From positions 248,001-312,000 of the forward strand of contig CAWFXC010000003.1 in assembly GCA_963819735.1 (NCBI GenBank): DNA of 64,000 bases, in the 5' to 3' direction. This DNA is from CAWFXC01 sp963819735. GTDB taxonomy: Bacteria; Actinomycetota; Acidimicrobiia; IMCC26256; DASPTH01. The position numbers were made by a program, and so were the translations under genes. Each line of letters begins with the position of its first letter. Within the stretch, counting starts at the first letter, position 1. Below are positions 17,100-26,038 of this stretch, in pieces. Under the pieces are notes generated by a model that saw nothing but the letters and a program-made list of their open reading frames with translations, was not told where the DNA came from and did not search any database.

Positions 17100-19586
17100 C
17101 TAGACCCGATCGGTGAGCGCCTCGAGCTCGTCGACGGTCATCAGCACCGAGCGCGCCTTGGAACCCTCCGACGGGCCCACCACGCCCTTGCGCTCGAGGA
17201 GGTCCATGATCCGCCCGGCCCGGGCGAATCCGACCCGCAATTTCCGCTGCAACATGCTGGTGGAGCCGAGCCCGCTGCGGACCACCAGCTCCATCGCCTC
17301 CGCGAGCAGATCGTCGCCGTCGCCGTCGTCGGCACCCCCCGCGCTGCCCCCGCCCGGGGAGTCGTCGCCCGCGATGCCCTCCACGTAGCTCGGGACGACG
17401 GCCTGACGCCGCCAGTGGGCGACCACCTTGTGGACGCACTCCTCGTCGACCCAGGACCCCTGGATCCGTTGGGCGAGCCCGGAACCGGCGGCCACCAGGA
17501 GCATGTCGCCCTGGCCGATCAGCTTCTCGGCCCCGGCTTGGTCGAGGATCACCCGGGAGTCGGCGAGGCTGCTCACCGAGAACGCCATCCGGCTCGGCAC
17601 GTTGGCCTTGATCACGCCGGTGATGACGTCGACTGACGGGCGCTGGGTCGCGATCATGAGGTGGATGCCGACGGCCCGGGCCATCTGGGCGATCCGGCAG
17701 ATGCTCGCCTCGACGTCGCGCGCCGCCACCATCATCAGGTCGTTCAGCTCGTCGACCACGATCACGATGAACGGCAGTCGCTCGTAGCCGCGCCCGGTGA
17801 CGGGATCGGGCTCGTCCTTGGTGGGCAGCTCACCCCGGTCGAACATCGCGTTGTAGCCGCTGATGTCGCGCACGCCGACCTCGGCGAGCAGCTCGTAGCG
17901 CATGTCCATCTCGCGCACGGCCCAGTCGAGCGCGTTGGCGGCCTTCTTCGGGTTGGTGACCACCTCGGTGAGGAGATGGGGCAGGCCGTTGTAGGCGCCG
18001 AGCTCGACCCGCTTGGGGTCGACGAGGATGAGCCGCACCTGATCCGGGGTGTAGCGCATGAGCAGCGACGTGACGATCGAGTTGATGCAGCTCGACTTCC
18101 CGGCCCCGGTGGCGCCGGCGATGAGCACGTGCGGGAGCGTCGTGACGTCGAGCATCACGGATCGGCCGGAGAAGTCGCGGCCGAGCCCGACCCCCAACCG
18201 CGCGGTGGACTTCGCCGCTTCGGGCGCCGCGAGCACGTCGCCGAGCGTGACGATGACCCGCTCCTTGTTCGGCACCTCCACGCCCACCGCGCTCCGGCCC
18301 GGGATGGGCGCCAGGATGCGTACGTCGAGGGACGCCATCGCGTACTGGATGTCGTGGCTGAGTCCGGTGATCCGGTTCACCTTGACCCCGGGGCCGAGCT
18401 CGAGCTCGTAGCGGGTCACCGTGGGCCCGACGGTGGTGCCGACCAGGCGGGCCTCCACGCCGTGATGGGCCAGGGTGGCCTCGAGCACGCGGCCGCCGTC
18501 GTCGATCACCCGGCGGTCGGCCTGCTTGCCGCTCCCCCGCTTCAGCACGTTGGCCGGCGGGAGCTTCCACGGGCCGTGCTTGGACGCGACCTCGTCGCCG
18601 AGGTCGATCACGAGTTGCTCACCGGTGGCGGCGTCGCCGTTGAGGGCGATCGCGACCGCAGGTTCGGCCGGGGCGACGAGCGGGATCGGTTCCGGCTCCA
18701 GGTCGATCACCGGCTCGGGTTCCGGTTCGGGTTCGGCGGTGGCGAACACCCCGTCGGCCTCGAAGTCGAAGGGGCCGTCGGCGCGGGGCCCGCCACCGGT
18801 CGTCGGGTCGGCGGTGTCGGCGCCGTCCGCCGCGAGGTCGACGTGCAGCGCGGCGCGGGTCCAGCCCGCGACCATCCGGGCAACGTCGCGGGCGAGGGTG
18901 ACGATCGCACCGATCGAGAGACCGAGCACGAGCAGCAGGCCGAGGAGCGCGAGCGCGCTGAGGATCACCGACGCCCCGACGACTCCGGTCGTGGCCACCA
19001 ACGGCGACGCCACGAACACGCCGAGGGCGCCGCCCGCCCGTCGCAGGTCGTCGATCGACCCGCTCAGCGGCGGGCGACCGTAGGCCAGGTGGAGGATCCC
19101 GACGTCGGCGATGAAGAGGAGCAGCGCGCCGATGGCGATGCGCAGGGTTGCGCGCTCGGGGCGCACGTCGCCATCGTCGACGGAGTCACCTTCGGCGTCG
19201 GGATCGACCGGCGCGGCGCGGTGGGGCCAGAGCAGCACGACCGCGAAGGCGAAGCAGGCCACCGGTACCGCCACCCGGGCCCGGCCGAGCACCGCGCCGG
19301 TGCCGTCGGCCAGCGCCGAACCGACGGGTCCGGCGAGGGAGGTCCAGAGGCCGAGGGCGAAGATGACTCCGGCGACGATCAGCGCGATGGCGGTGGCGTC
19401 GGCCCGGTGACCGGCCAGTTGGCGGCCCGCCGACTCCCGGCCCCGGGCGAGCGCGCCGGGCGGCCGGGACGCCCGACCGCGGGCGGTCGTCGTCTTCCGG
19501 GGCGTTCGCTTCCGGGTGGTGGCCCGGCTACGGGTCGTCTTGCGGGCGGGCGCGCGTCGGCGACGCCGCGTTCTGGTCGCGGACAT
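17100..19586 (-). CDS. ftsK: DNA translocase FtsK/SpoIIIE
   Basis: An 828-residue septal DNA pump that moves chromosome termini during division. A very basic N-terminus is followed by four membrane helices (about 64-85, 105-121, 148-168, 190-228), an acidic Glu/Pro linker, then the motor with Walker A GATGAGKSS at 491-499 and Walker B LILVDPKR. A C-terminal gamma winged helix (GLGSTMLQRKLRVGFARA) should read KOPS-like sites. ATG at 19586 has a TAGCGT element 6 bases upstream, suggesting leaderless transcription. Confidence 0.95.
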   Translation of the reverse strand: MSATRTRRRRRAPARKTTRSRATTRKRTPRKTTTARGRASRPPGALARGRESAGRQLAGHRADATAIALIVAGVIFALGLWTSLAGPVGSALADGTGAVLGRARVAVPVACFAFAVVLLWPHRAAPVDPDAEGDSVDDGDVRPERATLRIAIGALLLFIADVGILHLAYGRPPLSGSIDDLRRAGGALGVFVASPLVATTGVVGASVILSALALLGLLLVLGLSIGAIVTLARDVARMVAGWTRAALHVDLAADGADTADPTTGGGPRADGPFDFEADGVFATAEPEPEPEPVIDLEPEPIPLVAPAEPAVAIALNGDAATGEQLVIDLGDEVASKHGPWKLPPANVLKRGSGKQADRRVIDDGGRVLEATLAHHGVEARLVGTTVGPTVTRYELELGPGVKVNRITGLSHDIQYAMASLDVRILAPIPGRSAVGVEVPNKERVIVTLGDVLAAPEAAKSTARLGVGLGRDFSGRSVMLDVTTLPHVLIAGATGAGKSSCINSIVTSLLMRYTPDQVRLILVDPKRVELGAYNGLPHLLTEVVTNPKKAANALDWAVREMDMRYELLAEVGVRDISGYNAMFDRGELPTKDEPDPVTGRGYERLPFIVIVVDELNDLMMVAARDVEASICRIAQMARAVGIHLMIATQRPSVDVITGVIKANVPSRMAFSVSSLADSRVILDQAGAEKLIGQGDMLLVAAGSGLAQRIQGSWVDEECVHKVVAHWRRQAVVPSYVEGIAGDDSPGGGSAGGADDGDGDDLLAEAMELVVRSGLGSTSMLQRKLRVGFARAGRIMDLLERKGVVGPSEGSKARSVLMTVDELEALTDRV

Positions 19587-19592
19587 CCCCGA

Positions 19593-19598
19593 ACGCTA
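19593..19598 (-). promoter_or_regulatory. Candidate leaderless -10 for ftsK
   Basis: TAGCGT on the minus strand fits TANNNT and ends 6 bases before the ftsK ATG. The spacing places transcription start at or next to the start codon. No convincing -35 is seen. Confidence 0.35.
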
Positions 19599-19648
19599 AC
19601 ACCGCCAACACCAACCACAGCAGCATCTTGTGTGTTGAAATTGACTCT

Positions 19649-21334
19649 TCAGACTTCCATCACCACCGGGATGACGGCGGGGCGACGCTTGGTGCGCTCG
19701 TTGATGAACCGGCCCAGGGAACGGCGGGCGTGGCGGCGGAGGGTCTCGAAGTCGGTGGCGCCCTCGTCGGTCGCCTCCCGCAGCGAGGCCAGCACCGCGG
19801 CCTTCGCCTCCTCCAACAACTCCTCGGCCTCGGGGGCGTAGACCCACCCCCGGGTCACGATCTCGGGCCCGGTGACGACCTCCCCGGTGGCGGAGTCGAC
19901 GGTGACGATCACCACCACCAGACCCTCCTCGGCGAGGTTGCGCCGGTCGCGCAGCACCCCCTGGCCGACGTCGCCGACGATGCCGTCGACGTAGAGGTAG
20001 CCCGCCGGCACCGCGCGGCGCTCGACGTCGATGCCCGGCACCCCGGCGGCGTCGCGCTCGATGGTGAGCATGTCGCCGTCCTCGCACACGAGCACGTGCT
20101 CGGGCGGAACGCCCACAGCCTCGGCCAGTCGCGCGTGGTGCACGAGGTGGCGGTACTCGCCGTGCACGGGCACGAACCACTTCGGTTGGACGAGATCGAG
20201 GAGGAACTTCAGCTCTTCCTGCGACGCGTGACCCGACACGTGGACCGGCGAGTTCCCACCGTGGATCACCTCGGCCCCGGCGCGGTACAGCGAATCGATC
20301 ACCCGCGACACGCTCGACTCGTTGCCGGGGATGGCGTGGGCGGAGATGATCACCACGTCGTCGCTGCTCACCTTGATGTGCTTGTGCTCGTGCGCGGCCA
20401 TCAGCGAGAGCGCGCTCATGGGCTCGCCCTGTGACCCCGTGCAGATGATGCACACGTCGCCCGGCGCGTAGCGCGCCACCTCGTCGATGTCGATCACGCG
20501 CCCGGGCGGGATGTCGAGCATGCCCATCTCACGACCGAGGGCGACGTTCTGCACCATCGAACGCCCGAGGAACGCGATCCGGCGTCCGGCGTTGATGGCG
20601 GCCTCGCACACCTGCCGCACCCGGTGGAGGTGCGACGCGAACGAGGCGACGATGATGCGCTGATCCGGGTGGTCGCGGAACACCGTGCGCATCGAGGCGC
20701 CGACGGTGCTCTCCGACGGCGTGAACCCGGGCCGCTCGGCGTTGGTGGAGTCGGACAGCAGCAGGGTGACGCCGCCGTCGCGGCGGGCGATCTCGCCCAA
20801 CAATGCGAGGTCGGTCTTGCGGCCGTCGACCGGTGTGAGGTCGAGCTTGAAGTCGCCGCTGTGCAGGATCGTGCCCACCGGCGTGTGGTACGCGGTCGCG
20901 AACGCGTGCGGCACCGAGTGCGTCACCGGGATGAACTCGCAGTCGAAGGGGCCGATCTGGCGCCGTTCACCGTCGTGCACGGGGATCAGCTCGGTCCGCC
21001 CCAGCATCCCCGCTTCCTCGATGCGGTTGCGGGCGAGGCCCAGCGACAACGGCGACCCGTAGATCGGCATCGACACGTCGCGCAGCAGGAACGCGAGCCC
21101 GCCCGCGTGATCCTCGTGGGCATGCGTGAGGAACACGCCTTCGACCCGGTCGGCGTTCTCGCGCAGGTACGTGAAGTCGGGGAGCACGAGATCGACGCCG
21201 GGCATGTCGGCCTCGGGGAACATGATCCCGCAGTCGACGACGAGGATGCGGTTCTCGACCTCGAGGCAGAAACAGTTGCGGCCGATCTCACCCAACCCGC
21301 CCAGGAAGACGATCTTGACCGGCGGGCTGCTCAT
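19649..21334 (-). CDS. rnj: Ribonuclease J
   Basis: A 561-residue metallo-beta-lactamase/beta-CASP ribonuclease for mRNA decay and rRNA maturation. The zinc motif HAHEDH is at 71-76; SGDFKLD, the beta-CASP segment with ASFASHLHR, SAHAIPGNE and HVSGHASQEE are all intact, followed by the C-terminal domain. The ATG at 21334 has TAGCCT 7 bases upstream. It precedes ftsK, as in mycobacteria, but thyX and dapA, which often lie beside it there, are absent. Confidence 0.95.
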   Translation of the reverse strand: MSSPPVKIVFLGGLGEIGRNCFCLEVENRILVVDCGIMFPEADMPGVDLVLPDFTYLRENADRVEGVFLTHAHEDHAGGLAFLLRDVSMPIYGSPLSLGLARNRIEEAGMLGRTELIPVHDGERRQIGPFDCEFIPVTHSVPHAFATAYHTPVGTILHSGDFKLDLTPVDGRKTDLALLGEIARRDGGVTLLLSDSTNAERPGFTPSESTVGASMRTVFRDHPDQRIIVASFASHLHRVRQVCEAAINAGRRIAFLGRSMVQNVALGREMGMLDIPPGRVIDIDEVARYAPGDVCIICTGSQGEPMSALSLMAAHEHKHIKVSSDDVVIISAHAIPGNESSVSRVIDSLYRAGAEVIHGGNSPVHVSGHASQEELKFLLDLVQPKWFVPVHGEYRHLVHHARLAEAVGVPPEHVLVCEDGDMLTIERDAAGVPGIDVERRAVPAGYLYVDGIVGDVGQGVLRDRRNLAEEGLVVVIVTVDSATGEVVTGPEIVTRGWVYAPEAEELLEEAKAAVLASLREATDEGATDFETLRRHARRSLGRFINERTKRRPAVIPVVMEV

Positions 21335-21341
21335 CCGGCTC

Positions 21342-21347
21342 AGGCTA
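21342..21347 (-). promoter_or_regulatory. Candidate leaderless -10 for rnj
   Basis: TAGCCT, 7 bases before the rnj ATG, fits the TANNNT pattern at a leaderless spacing. No -35 match is evident. Confidence 0.35.
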
Positions 21348-21374
21348 GTGGGAGGTTCCCCGATCGACCCGCGG

Positions 21375-22490
21375 TCAGACGGCGGCCGCCGCGCGGTCCT
21401 TGGCGACCTCGTCGAGCAGCGCGTACTCCTCGCCGGTGTCGACCCAGTCCTCGAACTGGATCACGCCGAGCTCCGTGAACCGTTCGCGCAACCAGCCGTC
21501 GCCCGCGTCGAGCAGACCGAGCTTCTTGCAGTTGGGCACGATCTTCGAGAAGAGGAGCCCCTGGAAGATCGGGCGGTCGGGCGCGTTCTGCATCGCCTTG
21601 ACCGCCTCCTTCACGTCGACGCCCATGCGCTCCCACGTCTCCTGCTGCAGGAACCGGTCGCGCATCCGGACCGCGGCCTCGAACGCGAACTCCTGGCGCT
21701 CCTTGATCTCGGCCGCGCCCAGGCCCGCGTAGTACTCCTGCAGTGAGAGCACACCGAACGCCACGTGACGCGCTTCGTCGCTCATCACGTAGCGCAGCAG
21801 CTTCTTGAGCAGCGGCTCGGTCGTCATCTGGTGCAGGAACCCGAACGCGGCGAGCGCGAGGCCCTCGACCATGATCTGCATGCCGAGGTAGGTCATGTCC
21901 CACCGGCTGTCGGCGACGATGTCGTCGAGCAGCATCTTCAGGTGGGCGTTGATCGGGTAGTGCCCCGACAACTTGGTGTTGAGGTACCGCGAGAACACCT
22001 CGACGTGACGGGCTTCGTCCATCACCTGCGCGGCCGCGTAGTACTTGGCGTCGATCCACGGCACCGTCTCCACGATCTGCGCGGTGCAGATCAGCGCGCC
22101 CTGCTCACCGTGCATGAACTGCGAGAGGGTCCAGTTCTGGCTCTCGACCCCGAACTCGAGCCATTCCTTGTCGCCCCACTTCTCGAACGGCGTGCCCGCG
22201 AGGTCCATCTGCTGGCCGATGCCGTTCTGGTTCTGGTTCGCCTGCGCGACCTTCTCCTGGTCGACCTCGATGTCCCAGGGGAGATCGTTGGCGTTCCACA
22301 TCGAGGTCTTCGCCTTCTCGTAGAGCTTCACCAGCGCGGGCCGGCTGCGCTCGTAGTTCCACGTGAAGATGGCATCGGCCTCGGCGCGCACGTGGTGCTG
22401 GACCTCGTCGACCTCGGTGTTGGTGATGGAGAGGATGGCGTCGAGGTCGTTGACGTCGTCGCGACCGATGAGCTCGGAGTTCGATGACAT
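21375..22490 (-). CDS. Ferritin-like diiron protein of unknown substrate
   Basis: A 371-residue, mostly helical protein with a complete carboxylate-bridged diiron ligand pattern in a four-helix bundle: E129, E159-x2-H162 (DEARHVEVFSRY), E209, and E239-x2-H242 (DEARHVAFG). The arrangement resembles AurF/R2-like oxygenases and radical proteins. It could be an N-oxygenase, a hydroxylase or an R2-like oxidase; the substrate cannot be read from the sequence. ATG at 22490 lies 2 bases after a TetR-family gene, so the two form an operon and the regulator probably controls it. Confidence 0.8.
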   Translation of the reverse strand: MSSNSELIGRDDVNDLDAILSITNTEVDEVQHHVRAEADAIFTWNYERSRPALVKLYEKAKTSMWNANDLPWDIEVDQEKVAQANQNQNGIGQQMDLAGTPFEKWGDKEWLEFGVESQNWTLSQFMHGEQGALICTAQIVETVPWIDAKYYAAAQVMDEARHVEVFSRYLNTKLSGHYPINAHLKMLLDDIVADSRWDMTYLGMQIMVEGLALAAFGFLHQMTTEPLLKKLLRYVMSDEARHVAFGVLSLQEYYAGLGAAEIKERQEFAFEAAVRMRDRFLQQETWERMGVDVKEAVKAMQNAPDRPIFQGLLFSKIVPNCKKLGLLDAGDGWLRERFTELGVIQFEDWVDTGEEYALLDEVAKDRAAAAV

Positions 22491-22492
22491 GG

Positions 22493-23167
22493 CTACCTGC
22501 TTTCCGCAGTGGCGAGGGCGAGACCGGGTATCACGAGCATTTCGAGGAACGACCGCGCGTCGGCAGGATCGGTGAGATCGATCGGCGGTTGCGGCATGAG
22601 GACGTAGGAGCGCAGCACGCGCGTGAGCCAGTCGCCCGCGCGCGCCGCGTCGGCGGGCGCGAGCCACGCGTCGAACGCGGGCGCGCACGCGTCGCCGATG
22701 GCCACGAGCACACGATCTCCGGCGCCGAACGCGAGGTGGCCGAGGATGGCTTCGGGCTCGTGGGCGAGGAGGAACTGCAACGCATCGTGCGCGACGAGCT
22801 CCCGCGCCGCGGTCGTGACCACGGCGACGACGGCGTCAGCGAAGGTGGCCTCGGCCCGGCCGGCCTCGACCACGAGCGAGGTGATCCGTGTCTGCTCCCA
22901 CACCACCGTCCGGCGCACGAGCTCGGGCTTGCCCTCGAAGTATCGGTAGAGCGTGGCCCGCGAGCACCCGGCCGCCCGGGCGACGTCGTCGAGCGTGGTC
23001 TTGGCCAGCCCGAACCGGCCGATACACGCCAGCAGCGCCTGCATGGCGCGCACCTCGACGCCCGACGAGGAGGGCGCGGCCGAGGGCGCGGCTGACGGCT
23101 CGGTGGACGAACTGGTAGGCGGGATCTCAGCTCGCGAGCGCGGCGTTGCGGAGGCGGCGAAAGGCAC
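22493..23167 (-). CDS. TetR/AcrR-family regulator upstream of the diiron gene
   Basis: A 224-residue regulator with an N-terminal low-complexity stretch (about 35 residues, Ser/Ala/Pro) and then a TetR helix-turn-helix (TTLDDVARAAGCSRATLYRYFEGK). The remainder is a ligand-binding helical domain. The GTG start at 23167 lies 3 bases from an inverted repeat and 7 bases from TATCGT, consistent with leaderless, autoregulated transcription. It is co-transcribed with the diiron protein. Confidence 0.85.
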   Translation of the reverse strand: MPFAASATPRSRAEIPPTSSSTEPSAAPSAAPSSSGVEVRAMQALLACIGRFGLAKTTLDDVARAAGCSRATLYRYFEGKPELVRRTVVWEQTRITSLVVEAGRAEATFADAVVAVVTTAARELVAHDALQFLLAHEPEAILGHLAFGAGDRVLVAIGDACAPAFDAWLAPADAARAGDWLTRVLRSYVLMPQPPIDLTDPADARSFLEMLVIPGLALATAESR

Positions 23168-23169
23168 GC

Positions 23170-23198
23170 GTGAGACGATACACCAATTCTTGTCTCAC
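23170..23198. promoter_or_regulatory. Inverted repeat (candidate TetR operator) over a -10 element
   Basis: Perfect 7-bp arms GTGAGAC and GTCTCAC are separated by 15 bases (centre about 23184). The minus-strand TATCGT (23180-23175), a TANNNT -10 that overlaps one arm, ends 7 bases before the GTG of the TetR gene. A repressor bound here would block transcription of tetR and the diiron gene. Which of the two neighbouring TetR proteins binds is unknown. Confidence 0.55.
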
Positions 23199-23251
23199 CG
23201 GATCACGTCCACCCACGGCCGGCTCGGGGCCCGACCAGGCCCGCCCGGCGC

Positions 23252-23833
23252 TCACCGGACCAGCACACCCCCGAGCAGCTCGCCCCGCACGAGGCGGTGG
23301 ATCTCCGCCGGATCCGAGAGATCGTGGCGCCCGGGTGACGCGATGAGCGACAGCGACATCCGGGCCACGTATTCGGCGCACCGACCGAGGTCGACACCGT
23401 CGGCGAGCCGGCCCGCGGCGCGGTCGCGCTCGAGCAGGGGCAGGAAGTACGCGGCGATGGCCCCGATCACCCGGTGCTGCTGCACGGTGATCAGCGCGTT
23501 GAGCCGATCGGGCTCCGTCTCGAGCACCTTCTGCAGCACCGCGTGCTGGAGCAGGTCACGCCGGGCGAGCGGGAGGGCGCGTTCGAGGAACGTGGGGAAA
23601 TCGGGCGTGTCCCCGAGCTCCTCGCCCAAGTGCAGGAAGAAGCGGTCCATCTCCCAGCCGACCGTCTCGCGCAGCACCTCGTCCTTGCCGCCGGGGAAGA
23701 GGCGGTAGATGGTCGCGCGCGACACACCCGACGCGGCCGCCACGTCGTCGACGGTCGTCTTCGCCATGCCCGCGAGCGCGATGCACTGGTACGCACCGCT
23801 GAGCACCCGGGTCCGGGCGTCGTCGGCGGGCAC
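23252..23833 (-). CDS. TetR-family transcriptional regulator
   Basis: A 193-residue regulator: the helix-turn-helix region reads AKTTVDDVAAASGVSRATIYRLFPGGKDEV near residues 24-53, followed by a TetR C-terminal domain. The start is GTG at 23833, 4 bases after dapB, so it is probably co-transcribed with dapB. The DNA-binding helix is similar to that of the next TetR gene (SRATLYRYF versus SRATIYRLF), so the two may be diverged paralogues or act on related operators. Confidence 0.85.
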   Translation of the reverse strand: MPADDARTRVLSGAYQCIALAGMAKTTVDDVAAASGVSRATIYRLFPGGKDEVLRETVGWEMDRFFLHLGEELGDTPDFPTFLERALPLARRDLLQHAVLQKVLETEPDRLNALITVQQHRVIGAIAAYFLPLLERDRAAGRLADGVDLGRCAEYVARMSLSLIASPGRHDLSDPAEIHRLVRGELLGGVLVR

Positions 23834-23837
23834 GTTG

Positions 23838-24629
23838 TCAGAGACCGAGGAGCGCGTCGAGCCCGATCGTGAGCCCCGGGCGCTCGCGCACCGCGCGCAC
23901 CGCGAGCAACACCCCCGGCATGAACGAGGTGCGGTCGTAGGAGTCGTGACGGATCGAGAGGGTCTGGCCGGCGGTGCCGAGCAGCACCTCCTGGTGCGCG
24001 ACGAGACCGCGGAGGCGCACTGAGTGGACGTGGATTCCCCCGGGCCCCACTCCCCCGCGTGCCCCCTCGACGACCGTGTCGACGGTGGGGTCGGCGGCCC
24101 AGTCGGCTGACGCAGCCGCCATCCGCGTCGCGGTGAGCATCGCGGTGCCCGATGGGGCGTCGACCTTCGCGTCGTGGTGCAGCTCGATGACCTCGGCGGT
24201 GTCGAAGTAGGGCGCCGCGAGCTCGGCGAACCGCATCATCAGAACCGCGCCGATGGCGAAGTTGGGGGCGATCACCGCGTTGGCGCCGCTCTGCTCGAAC
24301 CGGGCACCGATGTCGTCGAGCTCGTCCGCCGCGAAGCCGGTGGTGCCCACGACCGCGTGCACCCCGTGGTCGGAGCACCAGCGGAGGTTGTCGCGGGCGG
24401 CGTCGACGACGGTGAAGTCGACCGCCACCTCGGCACCGGACTCGGCCAGCGCGTCGGCCCGGGGCGCCACCTGCAGGTTGGGGGCGTCGACCCCCAGCTG
24501 CCGTAGATCGATCCCGGCGTGCAGTGGGTCGACGGCGGCGACGAGCTCGAGCTCGGGATCGTCGACGACCGCCCGGCACACAGTGGCCCCCATCCGCCCC
24601 GCCGCCCCGAACACACCCACTCGGATCAT
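23838..24629 (-). CDS. dapB: 4-hydroxy-tetrahydrodipicolinate reductase
   Basis: A 263-residue NAD(P)H-dependent reductase of lysine/DAP synthesis. The nucleotide-binding GAAGRMG is at 8-14; ELHHDAKVDAPSGTA carries the catalytic His/Lys pair; GGVGPGGIHVHSVRLRG follows. ATG at 24629. It sits 50 bases downstream of the M16 peptidase, as in mycobacteria, but the usual downstream thyX-dapA is replaced by TetR genes and a diiron gene. Confidence 0.94.
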   Translation of the reverse strand: MIRVGVFGAAGRMGATVCRAVVDDPELELVAAVDPLHAGIDLRQLGVDAPNLQVAPRADALAESGAEVAVDFTVVDAARDNLRWCSDHGVHAVVGTTGFAADELDDIGARFEQSGANAVIAPNFAIGAVLMMRFAELAAPYFDTAEVIELHHDAKVDAPSGTAMLTATRMAAASADWAADPTVDTVVEGARGGVGPGGIHVHSVRLRGLVAHQEVLLGTAGQTLSIRHDSYDRTSFMPGVLLAVRAVRERPGLTIGLDALLGL

Positions 24630-24679
24630 CGGGTGGAGATTAGGGGGTCATCGGTCGGCCGGCGGCCGAGAATGACGAG

Positions 24680-25954
24680 TCAGCCGAGATCGAGCCCGCC
24701 GGCGGGGCCGACGAGCGCGAGCGTCCGCTGACCGGGGCCGAGCACCCGTTCGATCACCCGGGCGATGTCATCGGGCGTGATCGCTTCGACCGCGGCGACG
24801 ACGTCGTCGAGGCTCGGGATCTCGCACAGGGTCAGCTCGGTGCGGCCGATGCGGTGCATGCGGCTCGACGAGCTCTCCAACGACAATGCCAACGAACCCG
24901 TGAGGTGACCCTTGGCGCCGTTGAGCTCGCGCTCGGACACGCCGCCGTCGGCGACGAGGCGATCGAGCTCACCCGACACGACCGCGAGCACTTCCTCGAC
25001 CCGCTCCGGTGCGGTGCCGCAGTAGATGGCGAGCGAGCCGGTCTCCTGGAACGCGCTGCGGTACGAGAACACGGAGTACGCGAGACCGCGCCGCTCCCGC
25101 ACCTCCTGGAAGAGGCGCGAGCTCATGCCGCCACCGAGCACCTGGTCGAGCACTGCGAGGGCGTAGCGATCCGGATCGTCGCGACGCAACGCGCGCGTGC
25201 CGAGCACCACGTGGGTCTGTTCGAGCGGACGTTCGAGCACGGCGACGCGCTCGGGCGCGGCGGAGTCGGCGCCGTTGACCCGCGCCGGCCGGTCGCGATG
25301 GCCCGCGGGCTGCGCGCGCTCGACGATCGCGACCACTTCGTCGTGCTCGACGTTGCCCGCGACCGCGACCACCACGTTGCCGGGCTGGTAGTGCGCTTCG
25401 TGATACGCCGCGATCTCGTCTCGCGCCATCGCCTCGATCGTCGCGTGGGTGCCCGCGACTTCGCGCCCGAGCGGATGGCTCGGGAAGAGCGCGCCCGCGA
25501 ACACCTCGTGTACGAGATCGTCGGGCGTGTCGTCGCGCATGCGGATCTCCTCGAGGATCACCTGCCGCTCCGACTCGACTTCGTCGGCGCGCAGCGCGGG
25601 TGACCACACGATCTCGGAGAGGATCTCGAGCGAGAGCGCAAGGTGGCGGTCGGGGACGCGCACGTAGAACGCGGTGACCTCCTGGCCGGTGAACGCGTTC
25701 ATGTCGCCACCGACGGATTCGACCGCCTCGGCGATGTCCTGCGCGTGCCGCGTGTCGGTGCCCTTGAACAGCAGGTGCTCGAGGAAGTGGCTGGCACCCG
25801 CAATCGCCTCCGGCTCGTCGCGGGAGCCGGTACCGACCCAGAAGCCCACCGCGACGGAGCGGAGGCCGGGGAGGTGCTCGGTGACGACCCGCAACCCGGA
25901 GTCGAGCTGCGTACGGCGAATGCCGGAAGAGTCGTCGACCATAGCTGCGGTCAT
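24680..25954 (-). CDS. M16-family zinc peptidase (PepR-like)
   Basis: A 424-residue processing-peptidase-like protein. The inverted zinc motif HFLEH (H56, E59, H60) is present, with the downstream GGDMNAFTGQEVTAFYVRV region and the C-terminal M16 half (GGGMSSRLFQEVRERRGLAYSV). ATG at 25954 has a GAGGACGGG site; a TTG at 25987 is an alternative. It follows pnp, an arrangement conserved in actinobacteria. Substrate unknown. Confidence 0.88.
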   Translation of the reverse strand: MTAAMVDDSSGIRRTQLDSGLRVVTEHLPGLRSVAVGFWVGTGSRDEPEAIAGASHFLEHLLFKGTDTRHAQDIAEAVESVGGDMNAFTGQEVTAFYVRVPDRHLALSLEILSEIVWSPALRADEVESERQVILEEIRMRDDTPDDLVHEVFAGALFPSHPLGREVAGTHATIEAMARDEIAAYHEAHYQPGNVVVAVAGNVEHDEVVAIVERAQPAGHRDRPARVNGADSAAPERVAVLERPLEQTHVVLGTRALRRDDPDRYALAVLDQVLGGGMSSRLFQEVRERRGLAYSVFSYRSAFQETGSLAIYCGTAPERVEEVLAVVSGELDRLVADGGVSERELNGAKGHLTGSLALSLESSSSRMHRIGRTELTLCEIPSLDDVVAAVEAITPDDIARVIERVLGPGQRTLALVGPAGGLDLG

Positions 25955-26005
25955 CGACCCGTCCTCAGCTGAAGTTGAGAGATGCAATCGTCGGACGAGC
26001 GCGCA

Positions 26006-26023
26006 CCGGGCCGAGCGGCCCGG
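26006..26023 (-). terminator. Hairpin after pnp
   Basis: A perfect 7-bp GC stem with loop GAGC (CCGGGCC/GGCCCGG) lies 16 bases after the pnp stop and before the M16 gene. It lacks a U-tract, so it may only stabilise or partially terminate transcripts. Confidence 0.4.
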
Positions 26024-26038
26024 GGCGCGAACTGCCGA

